Source of the DNA: Bacillota bacterium
GTDB taxonomy: Bacteria > Bacillota > Clostridia > Christensenellales > Borkfalkiaceae
Direction of reading: 5' to 3'
Length of the DNA: 16,143 nt
Assembly (NCBI GenBank): GCA_003343765.1
Contig: QAKO01000075.1
Coordinates: forward strand, 1 to 16,143
Of the stretch, positions 1-6,558 are shown in pieces. Below the pieces are notes generated by a model. It was not told the origin of the DNA and did not search any database. It saw only the letters and a program-made list of their open reading frames with translations. The position numbers and the translations under genes were made by a program. The number at the start of each line of letters is the position of its first letter. Within the stretch, counting starts at the first letter, position 1.

Positions 1-296
1 CGCTGGTCAGCGACGGAGCCGGGGATGCAGAAAGCCTGCAGGCCTTCGCCGATGGCTTCGGCAGCGTCAGCGGCTTTGGTGCAGCCTTTTTTGATGGCGA
101 TCGCCGCGCCGAGGGTATAAGCCCAGCCTGCGTTTTCGAAAGCGATGGGCTGAACGCTCTTGACGATATCGTAAGCGTCGAAGCCTTTTTCGTTGCAGAT
201 GCGCTTTGCGTCTTCAAAATCCTTGATGCCGTACTTGTCCATTACGGGTTGGATCTGTTTAATTCTTCTCTCGTAACCTTCAAACGTGATACTCAT
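1..296 (-). CDS. GGGtGRT protein, N-terminal part (cut by window edge)
   Basis: Read leftward, the ATG at 296-294 opens a frame that runs off the window after 98 codons, beginning MSITFEGYERRIKQIQPVMD. I recognise the N-terminus of the GGGtGRT family, which is about 330 residues long, named for a conserved glycine-rich motif, and of no established biochemical function. That motif lies beyond the edge and cannot be checked. The start is secure: AAGGAGGT sits 7 bases upstream and overlaps the stop codon of the preceding gene, leaving only 14 bases between the two. The gene is therefore translated with the NifU-like gene upstream. That pairing suggests, but does not prove, a role with iron-sulfur or other metal cofactors. 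No signal peptide or membrane segment is visible in this part. The family call rests on the N-terminus and the neighbour. Confidence 0.8.
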   Translation of the reverse strand, partial: MSITFEGYERRIKQIQPVMDKYGIKDFEDAKRICNEKGFDAYDIVKSVQPIAFENAGWAYTLGAAIAIKKGCTKAADAAEAIGEGLQAFCIPGSVADQ

Positions 297-310
297 AATT
301 GCGCACCTCC

Positions 311-1012
311 TTACTGTTTACGGGGATCGATGTATTTGACCGCCCCGTCGGCTTCGGTGAATCTGCCGTAATGGCCCTGCGCTTTTTTGAGCGCTTCGTT
401 TGCGTCCATGCCGCTCTTTACGAAATCCATCATCTTACCGAAGTTGACGAATTCGTAACCGATCACCTCGTTGTTTTTGTCGAGGGCCATGCGGGTAACA
501 TAACCGTCGGTCATTTCGAGGTAACGAACACCCTTTTCAGCAGTGGAATACATGGTACCGATCTGGGAACGGTTACCTTTTCCGAGGTCTTCCAGACCTG
601 CGCCGATGACGAGACCGTCGTCAGAGAAAGCAGACTGGCTTCTTCCGTAAACGATCTGCAGGAAGAGTTCGCGCATAGCGGTATTGATCGCGTCGCAGAC
701 AAGGTCTGTGTTGAGCGCTTCGAGAAGGGTCTTTTTGGGCAGGATCTCAGCCGCCATAGCAGCGGAGTGAGTCATGCCGGAGCATCCGATCGTTTCGACG
801 AGAGCTTCCTGAATGATGCCCTGTTTGATGTTGAGCGTGAGTTTGCAGGTACCCTGCTGAGGAGCGCACCAGCCTACGCCGTGGGTAAGTCCGGAAATGT
901 CTTTGATCTCTTTTGCCTGGACCCATTTTCCTTCTTCGGGGATGGGAGCGGGGCCGTGATTGGGGCCTTTGGCAACGCAAATCATTTCTTCAACTTCGCG
1001 AGAATATTGCAT
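311..1012 (-). CDS. NifU/IscU-like iron-sulfur cluster scaffold protein
   Basis: A 233-residue protein. Residues of about 45-115 resemble the NifU/IscU N-terminal scaffold fold, which holds a nascent Fe-S cluster on cysteines before transfer. Visible cysteines are C49 (GVGWCAPQ), C56 (GTCKL), C77 in ETIGCSGMTHSAA (the counterpart of the GCA-S/T loop of NifU) and C106. The C-terminal half, about 120-233, is longer than in classical IscU (about 130 residues) and is typical of the variant found next to GGGtGRT genes. There is no C-terminal Nfu domain. The start has GGAGG 6 bases upstream and a near-consensus promoter lies about 50 bases beyond. It is the first gene of a leftward operon with the GGGtGRT gene. 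No cysteine desulfurase is in the window, so whether it really carries a cluster is inference. Confidence is high for the family and moderate for function. Confidence 0.8.
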   Translation of the reverse strand: MQYSREVEEMICVAKGPNHGPAPIPEEGKWVQAKEIKDISGLTHGVGWCAPQQGTCKLTLNIKQGIIQEALVETIGCSGMTHSAAMAAEILPKKTLLEALNTDLVCDAINTAMRELFLQIVYGRSQSAFSDDGLVIGAGLEDLGKGNRSQIGTMYSTAEKGVRYLEMTDGYVTRMALDKNNEVIGYEFVNFGKMMDFVKSGMDANEALKKAQGHYGRFTEADGAVKYIDPRKQ

Positions 1013-1067
1013 TTTACTTCCTCCGATATAAATTTTGCATGATTGATTTCGGTTTTAACCAGGATAG

Positions 1068-1096
1068 ATTATACCACAAGCGGTAAAAATTATCAA
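1068..1096 (-). promoter_or_regulatory. Sigma-A-type promoter of the NifU-like/GGGtGRT operon
   Basis: On the minus strand TTGATA (1096-1091) and a perfect TATAAT (1073-1068) are separated by exactly 17 bp. Transcription would start near 1061, giving a leader of about 50 bases before the ATG at 1012. The promoter is divergent from the tyrS promoter about 70 bp away. Confidence 0.8.
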
Positions 1097-1167
1097 TTCT
1101 TTCGGGGGAAGTAAAAAGGCGGGAATAAAAATTTTTTTGGGAAAACGGGTAAAAAGGCAGTCAGTTG

Positions 1168-1196
1168 TTTACAAATTTATCGGAATATGTTAAAAT
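1168..1196 (+). promoter_or_regulatory. Promoter of the tyrS operon
   Basis: TTTACA (1168-1173), a 17-bp spacer and TAAAAT (1191-1196), with a TGn extension at 1188-1190. Transcription would start near 1203, only about 36 bases before the tyrS ATG. That leaves no room for the T-box leader often found before clostridial tRNA synthetase genes. Confidence 0.7.
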
Positions 1197-1238
1197 AAGC
1201 CATACGAAAATACTGATACAAAAAACGGAGAAACGGAC

Positions 1239-2453
1239 ATGTCAAAGAATGTAATGGACACTCTCAGAGAGAGGGGATTTATCAAACAGACGGTTTACGA
1301 AGAAGATCTTTACAAAATGTTGGACAGTGAAAGTGTACCGTTTTATATAGGCTTTGACCCGACGGCGGATTCTTTGCATGTCGGGCATTTCATGCAGCTG
1401 ATCGCGATGAAGCATATGCAGATGGCGGGACACAAGCCGATCGTTCTGATCGGCGGCGGAACGGGTATGATCGGCGATCCGTCGGGCAGGACGGATATGC
1501 GTTCGATGATGACGCGCGAGACGGTGGATTACCATTGCGAATGTTTCCGCAAACAGATGTCGCGATTTATCGATTTCGGCGGTGAGAACGGTGCCGTGAT
1601 GGTGAACAATGCGGACTGGCTGGCGAATCTGAATTACATTGATTTTCTGCGCGAGATCGGGGTACATTTTTCCGTCAATAAAATGCTGACGGCGGAATGT
1701 TTCAAATCCCGTTATGAACGCGGACTTTCTTTCCTGGAATTCAACTATATGCTGATGCAGGCGTATGATTTTCTGGTATTGTACCGCAAATACGGCTGCC
1801 GTCTGGAACTGGGCGGCGATGACCAATGGAGCAATATCCTGGCGGGTGCGGATCTGATCCGCCGCAAGGAACAGCAGCCGGCGTTTGCGATGACGTTCAC
1901 GCTTTTAACGACGTCGGACGGGCGCAAAATGGGCAAGACGGCGAAGGGTGCGGTCTGGTTGGACGAGAACAAGACGAGTCCTTACGAATTTTACCAGTAC
2001 TGGCGCAACACGGACGACGCGGATGTGGAAAAGTGTCTCAAACTTCTCACCTTCCTGCCGCTCGAACAGATCGCGGAGCTGTGCGCGCACAAGGACGAGC
2101 GGATCAACGCGGCAAAGGAAACGCTTGCGTACGAGCTGACCAAAATGGTGCACGGGGAAGAGAAAGCCAACGATGCGCAGGCGAAAGCGAAGGCGGCGTT
2201 CGGCGGCGATACGGAAAATATGCCGCAGGCGGACATTTCGGCGGATACGGCGACGGTTGCGGACTTGCTCGTGGCGGCAAATGCAGCGAAATCCAAGAGC
2301 GAAGCGCGGCGGCTGATCGAGGGCGGCGGCGTGAAGATCGATGACGAGAAGATCGAGGACGTTAACGCGGAGATCCCTGCGCAGGCGAGAGCAAAGGGCG
2401 AATTTGTATTGCATAAGGGCAAGAAAGTTCATATAAAAATACGGCTTCAATGA
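1239..2453 (+). CDS. tyrS: Tyrosyl-tRNA synthetase
   Basis: A class I aminoacyl-tRNA synthetase of 404 residues that activates tyrosine with ATP and charges tRNA-Tyr in the cytoplasm. The catalytic domain shows the HIGH-type motif HVGH at residues 47-50, the tyrosine-binding loop GGDDQW at 192-197 (many relatives have GGSDQW), and the KMSKS loop as KMGKT at 230-234, close to the KFGKT of the bacterial TyrS type. A C-terminal S4-like RNA-binding domain covers about 340-404 (SKSEARRLIEGGGVKI). The length is normal for the family. The start has GGAG 8 bases upstream. It is the first gene of an operon and overlaps the yigZ start by four bases. Regulation by a T-box is not supported because the leader is too short. 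Confidence 0.97.
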   Translation: MSKNVMDTLRERGFIKQTVYEEDLYKMLDSESVPFYIGFDPTADSLHVGHFMQLIAMKHMQMAGHKPIVLIGGGTGMIGDPSGRTDMRSMMTRETVDYHCECFRKQMSRFIDFGGENGAVMVNNADWLANLNYIDFLREIGVHFSVNKMLTAECFKSRYERGLSFLEFNYMLMQAYDFLVLYRKYGCRLELGGDDQWSNILAGADLIRRKEQQPAFAMTFTLLTTSDGRKMGKTAKGAVWLDENKTSPYEFYQYWRNTDDADVEKCLKLLTFLPLEQIAELCAHKDERINAAKETLAYELTKMVHGEEKANDAQAKAKAAFGGDTENMPQADISADTATVADLLVAANAAKSKSEARRLIEGGGVKIDDEKIEDVNAEIPAQARAKGEFVLHKGKKVHIKIRLQ

Positions 2454-3091
2454 GTTATCTTAGCGTATATTCACCTTGCACATATGAAAAGGTGATCGAG
2501 AGGTCGAGGTTTATTGCAAATTGCGCGCATGCGGAATCGGAAGAGGAAGCGCGCGCATTTATTGCAAAGATCCGTTCGGAACATTCTCTTGCGACACACA
2601 ACTGTTTTGCGTTTATTGCGGACAGCAGCGGAAATCTGATGCGCTTTTCCGACGACGGTGAGCCGCAGGGCACGGCAGGCATGCCGATGCTGGAAGTTCT
2701 GAAAAATAAAAAACTGTACCAGACAGTAGCAGTCGTGACGCGTTATTTCGGCGGGATCAAACTGGGCGCGGGCGGATTGGTGCGCGCCTATTCGGGGACG
2801 GTTTCCGAGGCGCTTTTGCAGGCGGATATCCGCGAATATACGCCCTGCCGAGAGCTTTCTCTTACGGTCGCGTACGAAAATCTGGATGCGTTGAAAAAAT
2901 TTCTGGCTTCGCACGAGTGCACGGTCAAGGATACGTCTTATGCGGAAAACGTCAGGGTATCTGTTGCCGTAAAAGCGGAGTCGGAAGCGGGATTTACGGG
3001 CAGTCTGCACGATTATATGGCGGGGCGCGTAAAGACGGAACAGGGACAGGAATTTTTGTTTCCTTTTCCCGTTGCCGCAAAAGGGGAGTGA
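2450..3091 (+). CDS. yigZ: YigZ/IMPACT family protein
   Basis: A 213-residue protein of the UPF0029/IMPACT family (YigZ in E. coli, YvyE in Bacillus). The N-terminal domain carries the two family signatures, RFSDDGEPQGTAG at 65-77 and TRYFGGIKLGAGGLVRAY at 97-114. The C-terminal part, about 135-200, fits the ferredoxin-like DUF1949 domain, so both domains are present and the length is standard. Bacterial members have no firmly established role; the eukaryotic homologue IMPACT modulates GCN2 and translation control, and a ribosome-related role is plausible here beside a tRNA synthetase. Its ATG overlaps the tyrS stop (ATGA) and has no good ribosome binding site, so translation is probably coupled to tyrS. 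Confidence 0.92.
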   Translation: MSYLSVYSPCTYEKVIERSRFIANCAHAESEEEARAFIAKIRSEHSLATHNCFAFIADSSGNLMRFSDDGEPQGTAGMPMLEVLKNKKLYQTVAVVTRYFGGIKLGAGGLVRAYSGTVSEALLQADIREYTPCRELSLTVAYENLDALKKFLASHECTVKDTSYAENVRVSVAVKAESEAGFTGSLHDYMAGRVKTEQGQEFLFPFPVAAKGE

Positions 3092-3096
3092 AGAGA

Positions 3097-4278
3097 ATGA
3101 TCGTCCGCTGTTATAAATGCGGGAAAGAATTTTCCGTGCGCGAAGGCGTCCGTTCGGATATTTGCCCCGCGTGTATGTCGTTCATCGACATAAAAAAGGC
3201 GCTGGCGGAAATGAACGGAGGCGCAACGCACGCAAATCTTACGGCTGAAAAATCGGAAGAGCTTTGCGCGGCAGAGAACGATCCGAAAACGAAAAAAGTT
3301 GCGCAGGCTGCCGTCGATATTCGCAAAAAGACGGGGCAGCACAAATCGGAGATTTCTGCATTGGCTGAGAGATCGGCTAAAAGCGAGATGGAAAAAGAAA
3401 GAACGGCGGATGAAGACAGTGTGAGTTCGGGGCAAAAACTGACCGCTCGCATTTTACCCGTCGTGATAAAAGGTCGCACAGAAGAAAAAACCGTCCCCAA
3501 GCCCGAAAAAGAAAATGCTTTTGCGGTTTGCGAAACGCCCGATGTGCAGAAAGAAAAGACGGAAAGCACGGAAAATACGAAAAGGGCGGAAACAGATTTT
3601 TGCGGCTCAGGGCGCGTCGATGCGAAAATAGAGGCGGCGTATGAAGAACGTTTGTCGCAAGCGGAAAAATGTTTGCGGGAGAACCGCTTTTCGGAGGCGA
3701 GGGAAGCGTTTGAAGCGTGCCTGAAAGAAAAGGACGACTGGCGGGCGGAGTTCGGGATCGTGTTGTCGGCCACGCGCGGGTTGTACGATCTGTCGCTCTT
3801 TTCCGAAGTTTCGGAGAATGCGTCGCGCGCGTTGGACAAGATGCCGCAAGAGGCAAAAGAAAAGCTCGGCGAACATTATGTTCCGCAATTGCAGCGGATG
3901 CGTGATGATACGAAAAGAGCACTGGAAGCACTCAAAGACGAGCGGGCGGAAGAAGAGACGGGCAAAACAAAGAAAAAGAGCGCTCTGGTTTTTCCTTTTG
4001 CCGTGATCGTGATCATTGCCGTGTTTTTCGGGAACATTGTGATCAACGAGGAGTTCGGAAGTGCGGAGATGGTGTTTTCCTTATACGGTCCGATTTTGAT
4101 TATGCTGGTCATTGTTGCGGTAGTTGCAATCGTTGTGTCTTTGGCGAGATACTCCGCGAAGAACAGAAAGCTGGAAAAGGAAAGTCTTTTAAAAAGGCGG
4201 AAACGGGAAGCGGAATGCAAAAGGCTGGAAGATATATTGTTTGTGATCAATTATTTGTGCTGGCAGTTGCAGGGCTGA
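3097..4278 (+). CDS. Unrecognised zinc-ribbon membrane protein with a TPR-like segment
   Basis: A 393-residue protein that I cannot place in a named family. It begins with a zinc ribbon: C5-x2-C8 and C23-x2-C26 in MIVRCYKCGKEF...DICPAC. Residues of about 45-175 form a charged, low-complexity linker rich in Lys, Glu and Ser that is probably unstructured. Residues of about 182-235 look like one or two helical TPR-type repeats (AEKCLRENRFSEAREAFEAC), followed by more amphipathic helix. Two hydrophobic segments at about 296-316 and 327-349 should span the membrane, leaving a basic, Lys/Arg-rich cytoplasmic tail. Ribbon, TPR and tail would all face the cytoplasm. The ATG at 3097 is chosen over upstream in-frame codons because GGGGAG lies 8 bases before it and it begins exactly at the zinc ribbon. 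It follows yigZ by 5 bases, so it is the last gene of the tyrS operon. Function is unknown; a sensor or scaffold is a guess. Confidence 0.85.
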   Translation: MIVRCYKCGKEFSVREGVRSDICPACMSFIDIKKALAEMNGGATHANLTAEKSEELCAAENDPKTKKVAQAAVDIRKKTGQHKSEISALAERSAKSEMEKERTADEDSVSSGQKLTARILPVVIKGRTEEKTVPKPEKENAFAVCETPDVQKEKTESTENTKRAETDFCGSGRVDAKIEAAYEERLSQAEKCLRENRFSEAREAFEACLKEKDDWRAEFGIVLSATRGLYDLSLFSEVSENASRALDKMPQEAKEKLGEHYVPQLQRMRDDTKRALEALKDERAEEETGKTKKKSALVFPFAVIVIIAVFFGNIVINEEFGSAEMVFSLYGPILIMLVIVAVVAIVVSLARYSAKNRKLEKESLLKRRKREAECKRLEDILFVINYLCWQLQG

Positions 4279-4279
4279 T

Positions 4280-4311
4280 TTGAATAAGATCGGAATTTTC
4301 GATCGCTTCAA
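4280..4311 (+). repeat. Weak two-step inverted repeat after the tyrS operon
   Basis: TTGAA (4280-4284) pairs with TTCAA (4307-4311), and GATCG (4288-4292) pairs with CGATC (4300-4304) around a 7-base loop. It lies directly after the stop of the zinc-ribbon gene. It has few GC pairs and no T run, so it is at best a weak terminator or processing hairpin. Confidence 0.35.
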
Positions 4312-4336
4312 TTTGAATTATCCGAATTATAAATTA

Positions 4337-4365
4337 TTTACAAACGACGGATATTGTGATATAAT
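4337..4365 (+). promoter_or_regulatory. Promoter of ilvE
   Basis: TTTACA (4337-4342), 17 bp, then a perfect TATAAT (4360-4365) preceded by TGA, an extended -10. Transcription would begin near 4372 with a leader of about 47 bases. A short hairpin (GCGAA 4377-4381 with TTCGC 4393-4397) is possible in the leader, but there is no T-box or leader-peptide attenuator. Confidence 0.8.
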
Positions 4366-4418
4366 AATAAAAAATAGCGAAAGCGGACTGCATTCGCGGT
4401 AAAAAGAAGGGTACGGAT

Positions 4419-5474
4419 ATGAAATTCATCAAGGCGGAAAAACTGAAAGAGAAACCTGCCGATCAGAGCAAGCTCGGTTTCGGCAAGATCTTTACGGATT
4501 ACATGATGACCATGCGTTATAAGAACGGTGCCTGGCAGGAACCGCAGATTGAGCCTTACGGCCCGGTGGAATTTGATCTTGCGACGACGGTATTCCATTA
4601 CGCGCAGGGTATTTTCGAAGGTTTGAAGGCTTTTAAAAACGAAAAGGGAGAGATCCGCGTATTCCGTCCGGAAGAAAATTTCAAGCGTATGAACCGTTCG
4701 GCGGAGCGTATGTGCATACCGCAGATCGATGAAAAGCTTGTTCTGAACGGGCTGTTCGAGCTTTTAAAGATCGAACGTGACTGGATCCCGACGGCTCCGG
4801 GAACGGCGCTCTACATTCGCCCGAGCATCATTGCGACCAATGTGGCGCTGGGCGTGCATGCAAGCTCCGAATATCTGTTCTTTATTATTCTTTCGCCTGT
4901 GGGCAGCTATTATGCGCACGGGCTTGCTCCTACGCGCCTTCTTGTGGAAGATTTCTATACGCGCGCGACGGTCGGCGGAACGGGCGAAGCGAAATGTATC
5001 GCGAACTATGCAGTCAGCCTGAAAGCCGGGGAAGAAGCGGAAAAGAAGGGCTTCGACCAGGTACTCTGGCTGGATGCGAACGAAAAGAAATATGTCGAAG
5101 AAGTCGGCTCGATGAATATGTTTTTTGTGATCGACGGGGAAGTGGTCACGCCGGAGTTGGTGGGATCTATTCTGCCGGGTATCACGCGCAAGAGCAGTAT
5201 CGAACTTTTGCGTGCGCACGGTTATAAAGTGAGCGAGCGTCGCGTATCCATAGACGAAGTGATCGAGGCGCAGAAGAACGGAAAATTGAACGAAGCGTTC
5301 GGTACTGGTACGGCGGCGGTGATCTCGCCGGTCGGGATGATGGAGTACAAGGGCGTGGATTATACGGTCAACGGCGGTGAAATGGGCAAGATCACGAAAT
5401 GGCTGTACGATACGATCACGGGTATTCAGACAGGTCGGCTGGAAGATAAATACGGTTGGGTTGTGAAGCTGTGA
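4419..5474 (+). CDS. ilvE: Branched-chain amino acid aminotransferase
   Basis: A fold-type IV PLP enzyme of 351 residues that moves the amino group between leucine, isoleucine or valine and 2-oxoglutarate, the last step of their synthesis and the first of their breakdown. The length and motifs fit the long (group II, eukaryote-like) BCAT branch. The PLP lysine is K192 in GGTGEAKCIANYA. Other family segments are HYAQGIFEGLKA (60-71), the RPSI loop near 134-137, EVGSMNMFF, LPGITRKS and EAFGTGTAAVISPVG near the phosphate-binding site. GAAGGG lies 7 bases upstream of the ATG and a strong promoter precedes it. The stop overlaps the start of the next small gene. No other ilv or leu genes are nearby. 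Confidence 0.95.
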   Translation: MKFIKAEKLKEKPADQSKLGFGKIFTDYMMTMRYKNGAWQEPQIEPYGPVEFDLATTVFHYAQGIFEGLKAFKNEKGEIRVFRPEENFKRMNRSAERMCIPQIDEKLVLNGLFELLKIERDWIPTAPGTALYIRPSIIATNVALGVHASSEYLFFIILSPVGSYYAHGLAPTRLLVEDFYTRATVGGTGEAKCIANYAVSLKAGEEAEKKGFDQVLWLDANEKKYVEEVGSMNMFFVIDGEVVTPELVGSILPGITRKSSIELLRAHGYKVSERRVSIDEVIEAQKNGKLNEAFGTGTAAVISPVGMMEYKGVDYTVNGGEMGKITKWLYDTITGIQTGRLEDKYGWVVKL

Positions 5475-5815
5475 TGTTTGAGAAATTTTTCAAGAAAAAG
5501 CCCAACGAAAAAGCGATCCGCAAATTCTGGAAAGACTTTGAAGAGCGGTCGGATCTGTACATGAATATTCTGGAAAATGAAGCGGAAGACGGGGATGATT
5601 ATCTTTGGATGATGTCTTTGGTCAGGACGTCGTTGAAACCCTGTGTTCTGGATACGACGGTCGGCTGCGATTTTCGTTTTGATCGGAACCGTGATCCTAT
5701 GCGGTTTGTGTTTTTGCACATGAACGACGCGTACTTACGAGCCGTGGGCGAAAAGATGAAGGAATTTTATCCGCAGTCGCTGGCGGAAAAAATTGAATTT
5801 GCCGTCGAAGAATAG
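5474..5815 (+). CDS. Unrecognised small acidic protein, coupled to ilvE
   Basis: A 113-residue soluble protein that I do not recognise. It starts MFEKFFKKKPNEKAIRKFWK, has a lysine-rich N-terminus, an acidic patch (ENEAEDGDD), and a C-terminal half with CDFRFDRNRDPMRFVFLHMN that could form strands. There is no signal peptide, membrane segment or metal-binding cluster; only two cysteines are seen. The chosen ATG overlaps the ilvE stop (TGATG), which implies translational coupling; there is no good ribosome binding site. A TTG six codons earlier (5456) is a less likely start. Codon use matches its neighbours. It is followed by a terminator, so it closes the ilvE transcript. Its link with branched-chain amino acid metabolism is by position only. 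Confidence 0.7.
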   Translation: MFEKFFKKKPNEKAIRKFWKDFEERSDLYMNILENEAEDGDDYLWMMSLVRTSLKPCVLDTTVGCDFRFDRNRDPMRFVFLHMNDAYLRAVGEKMKEFYPQSLAEKIEFAVEE

Positions 5816-5834
5816 CGGCAGCGGGCGAGTCTTG

Positions 5835-5866
5835 TTTCCGCACCTGTTTTCAGGTGCGGAAATTTT
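5835..5866 (+). terminator. Rho-independent terminator after the ilvE transcript
   Basis: A perfect 12-bp stem, TTTCCGCACCTG (5835-5846) with CAGGTGCGGAAA (5851-5862), closes a TTTT loop and runs into TTTT (5863-5866). The T run is short, but the stem is strong. Confidence 0.85.
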
Positions 5867-5892
5867 AAAATTTACGGAAAACGGGGGTACGT

Positions 5893-6513
5893 ATGTCGCA
5901 AATAACGGCGATCACGCCGCAAGTTAAGGACAAAGAACGGGTCAACGTATACGTGGACGGGCGATTTTATTGCGGGATGCGCCTGGAGACTGTGATGGCG
6001 AGCCGTCTGAAAGTGGGCGACGAGATCGCACCGGAAAGGCTGGATGAGATCCAGGAAGAAAACGAGCGTGCGCAGGCGCTGGACAGGGCGATGACGCATT
6101 TGTCTGCAACGATGAAGACGGAAAAGCAGATGCGCGATTTTCTGAAGAAAAAGGGGTATGTGGACGGCGTCTGCGATTATGTATTGGAAAAACTCAGAGA
6201 ATATCATTTTGTAGACGATGAACAGTATTGTGCGCAATATGCGGAGTCTGTGAGCAAAAATATGGGGGCGCGGCGCATTGCAATGGAACTGAAACAGCGC
6301 GGAGCGGACGAAGCCGCCATTGAACAGGCGTTGAGCGGATTGGATGGTCAGTCGGATGCGGCGAAGCGCGTAGCGGAAAAATATATGCGCGGCCGTGAAT
6401 TTACGAGAGAAAACCTTTCAAAAACATTTCGCTACCTGATGGGCAGAGGATTCGATTACGAAACCGCGAAAGATGCGCTCGCTTCTTTGGGAGCGGATAC
6501 GGACGAAGAGTAA
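5893..6513 (+). CDS. recX: RecX family regulatory protein
   Basis: A 206-residue, mostly helical protein of the RecX family, which binds RecA filaments and limits recombination and the SOS response. Recognisable are an N-terminal strand region (NVYVDGRFYCGMRLET), then the repeated three-helix modules: LSATMKTEKQMRDFLKKKGY (about 74-93), the segment FVDDEQYCAQYAESV with GARRIAMELKQRG, and a C-terminal module ending FRYLMGRGFDYETAKDAL. The length is normal. The ATG has GGGGG 5 bases upstream. It lies 45 bases before nnr and is probably cotranscribed with it. I found no convincing promoter of its own between the terminator at 5866 and the start, and no recA in the window. Confidence 0.9.
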   Translation: MSQITAITPQVKDKERVNVYVDGRFYCGMRLETVMASRLKVGDEIAPERLDEIQEENERAQALDRAMTHLSATMKTEKQMRDFLKKKGYVDGVCDYVLEKLREYHFVDDEQYCAQYAESVSKNMGARRIAMELKQRGADEAAIEQALSGLDGQSDAAKRVAEKYMRGREFTRENLSKTFRYLMGRGFDYETAKDALASLGADTDEE

Positions 6514-6558
6514 CGAAAAAATAACGGACGAAGAACGGATTAAGGATAGAGGGGCGGT

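Noticed and set aside
299..1042. A 247-codon plus-strand frame opposite the NifU-like gene
   Set aside because: Shadow frame: the minus strand has a recognisable family, a ribosome site and a promoter; this frame has none.
4280..4311. Inverted repeat considered as a Rho-independent terminator of the tyrS operon
   Set aside because: The stem is short and interrupted and no T run follows, so it is kept only as a weak repeat.
4366..4418. Leader of ilvE considered as a T-box or leader-peptide attenuator
   Set aside because: Too short, with no run of Leu/Ile/Val codons and only a 5-bp hairpin.
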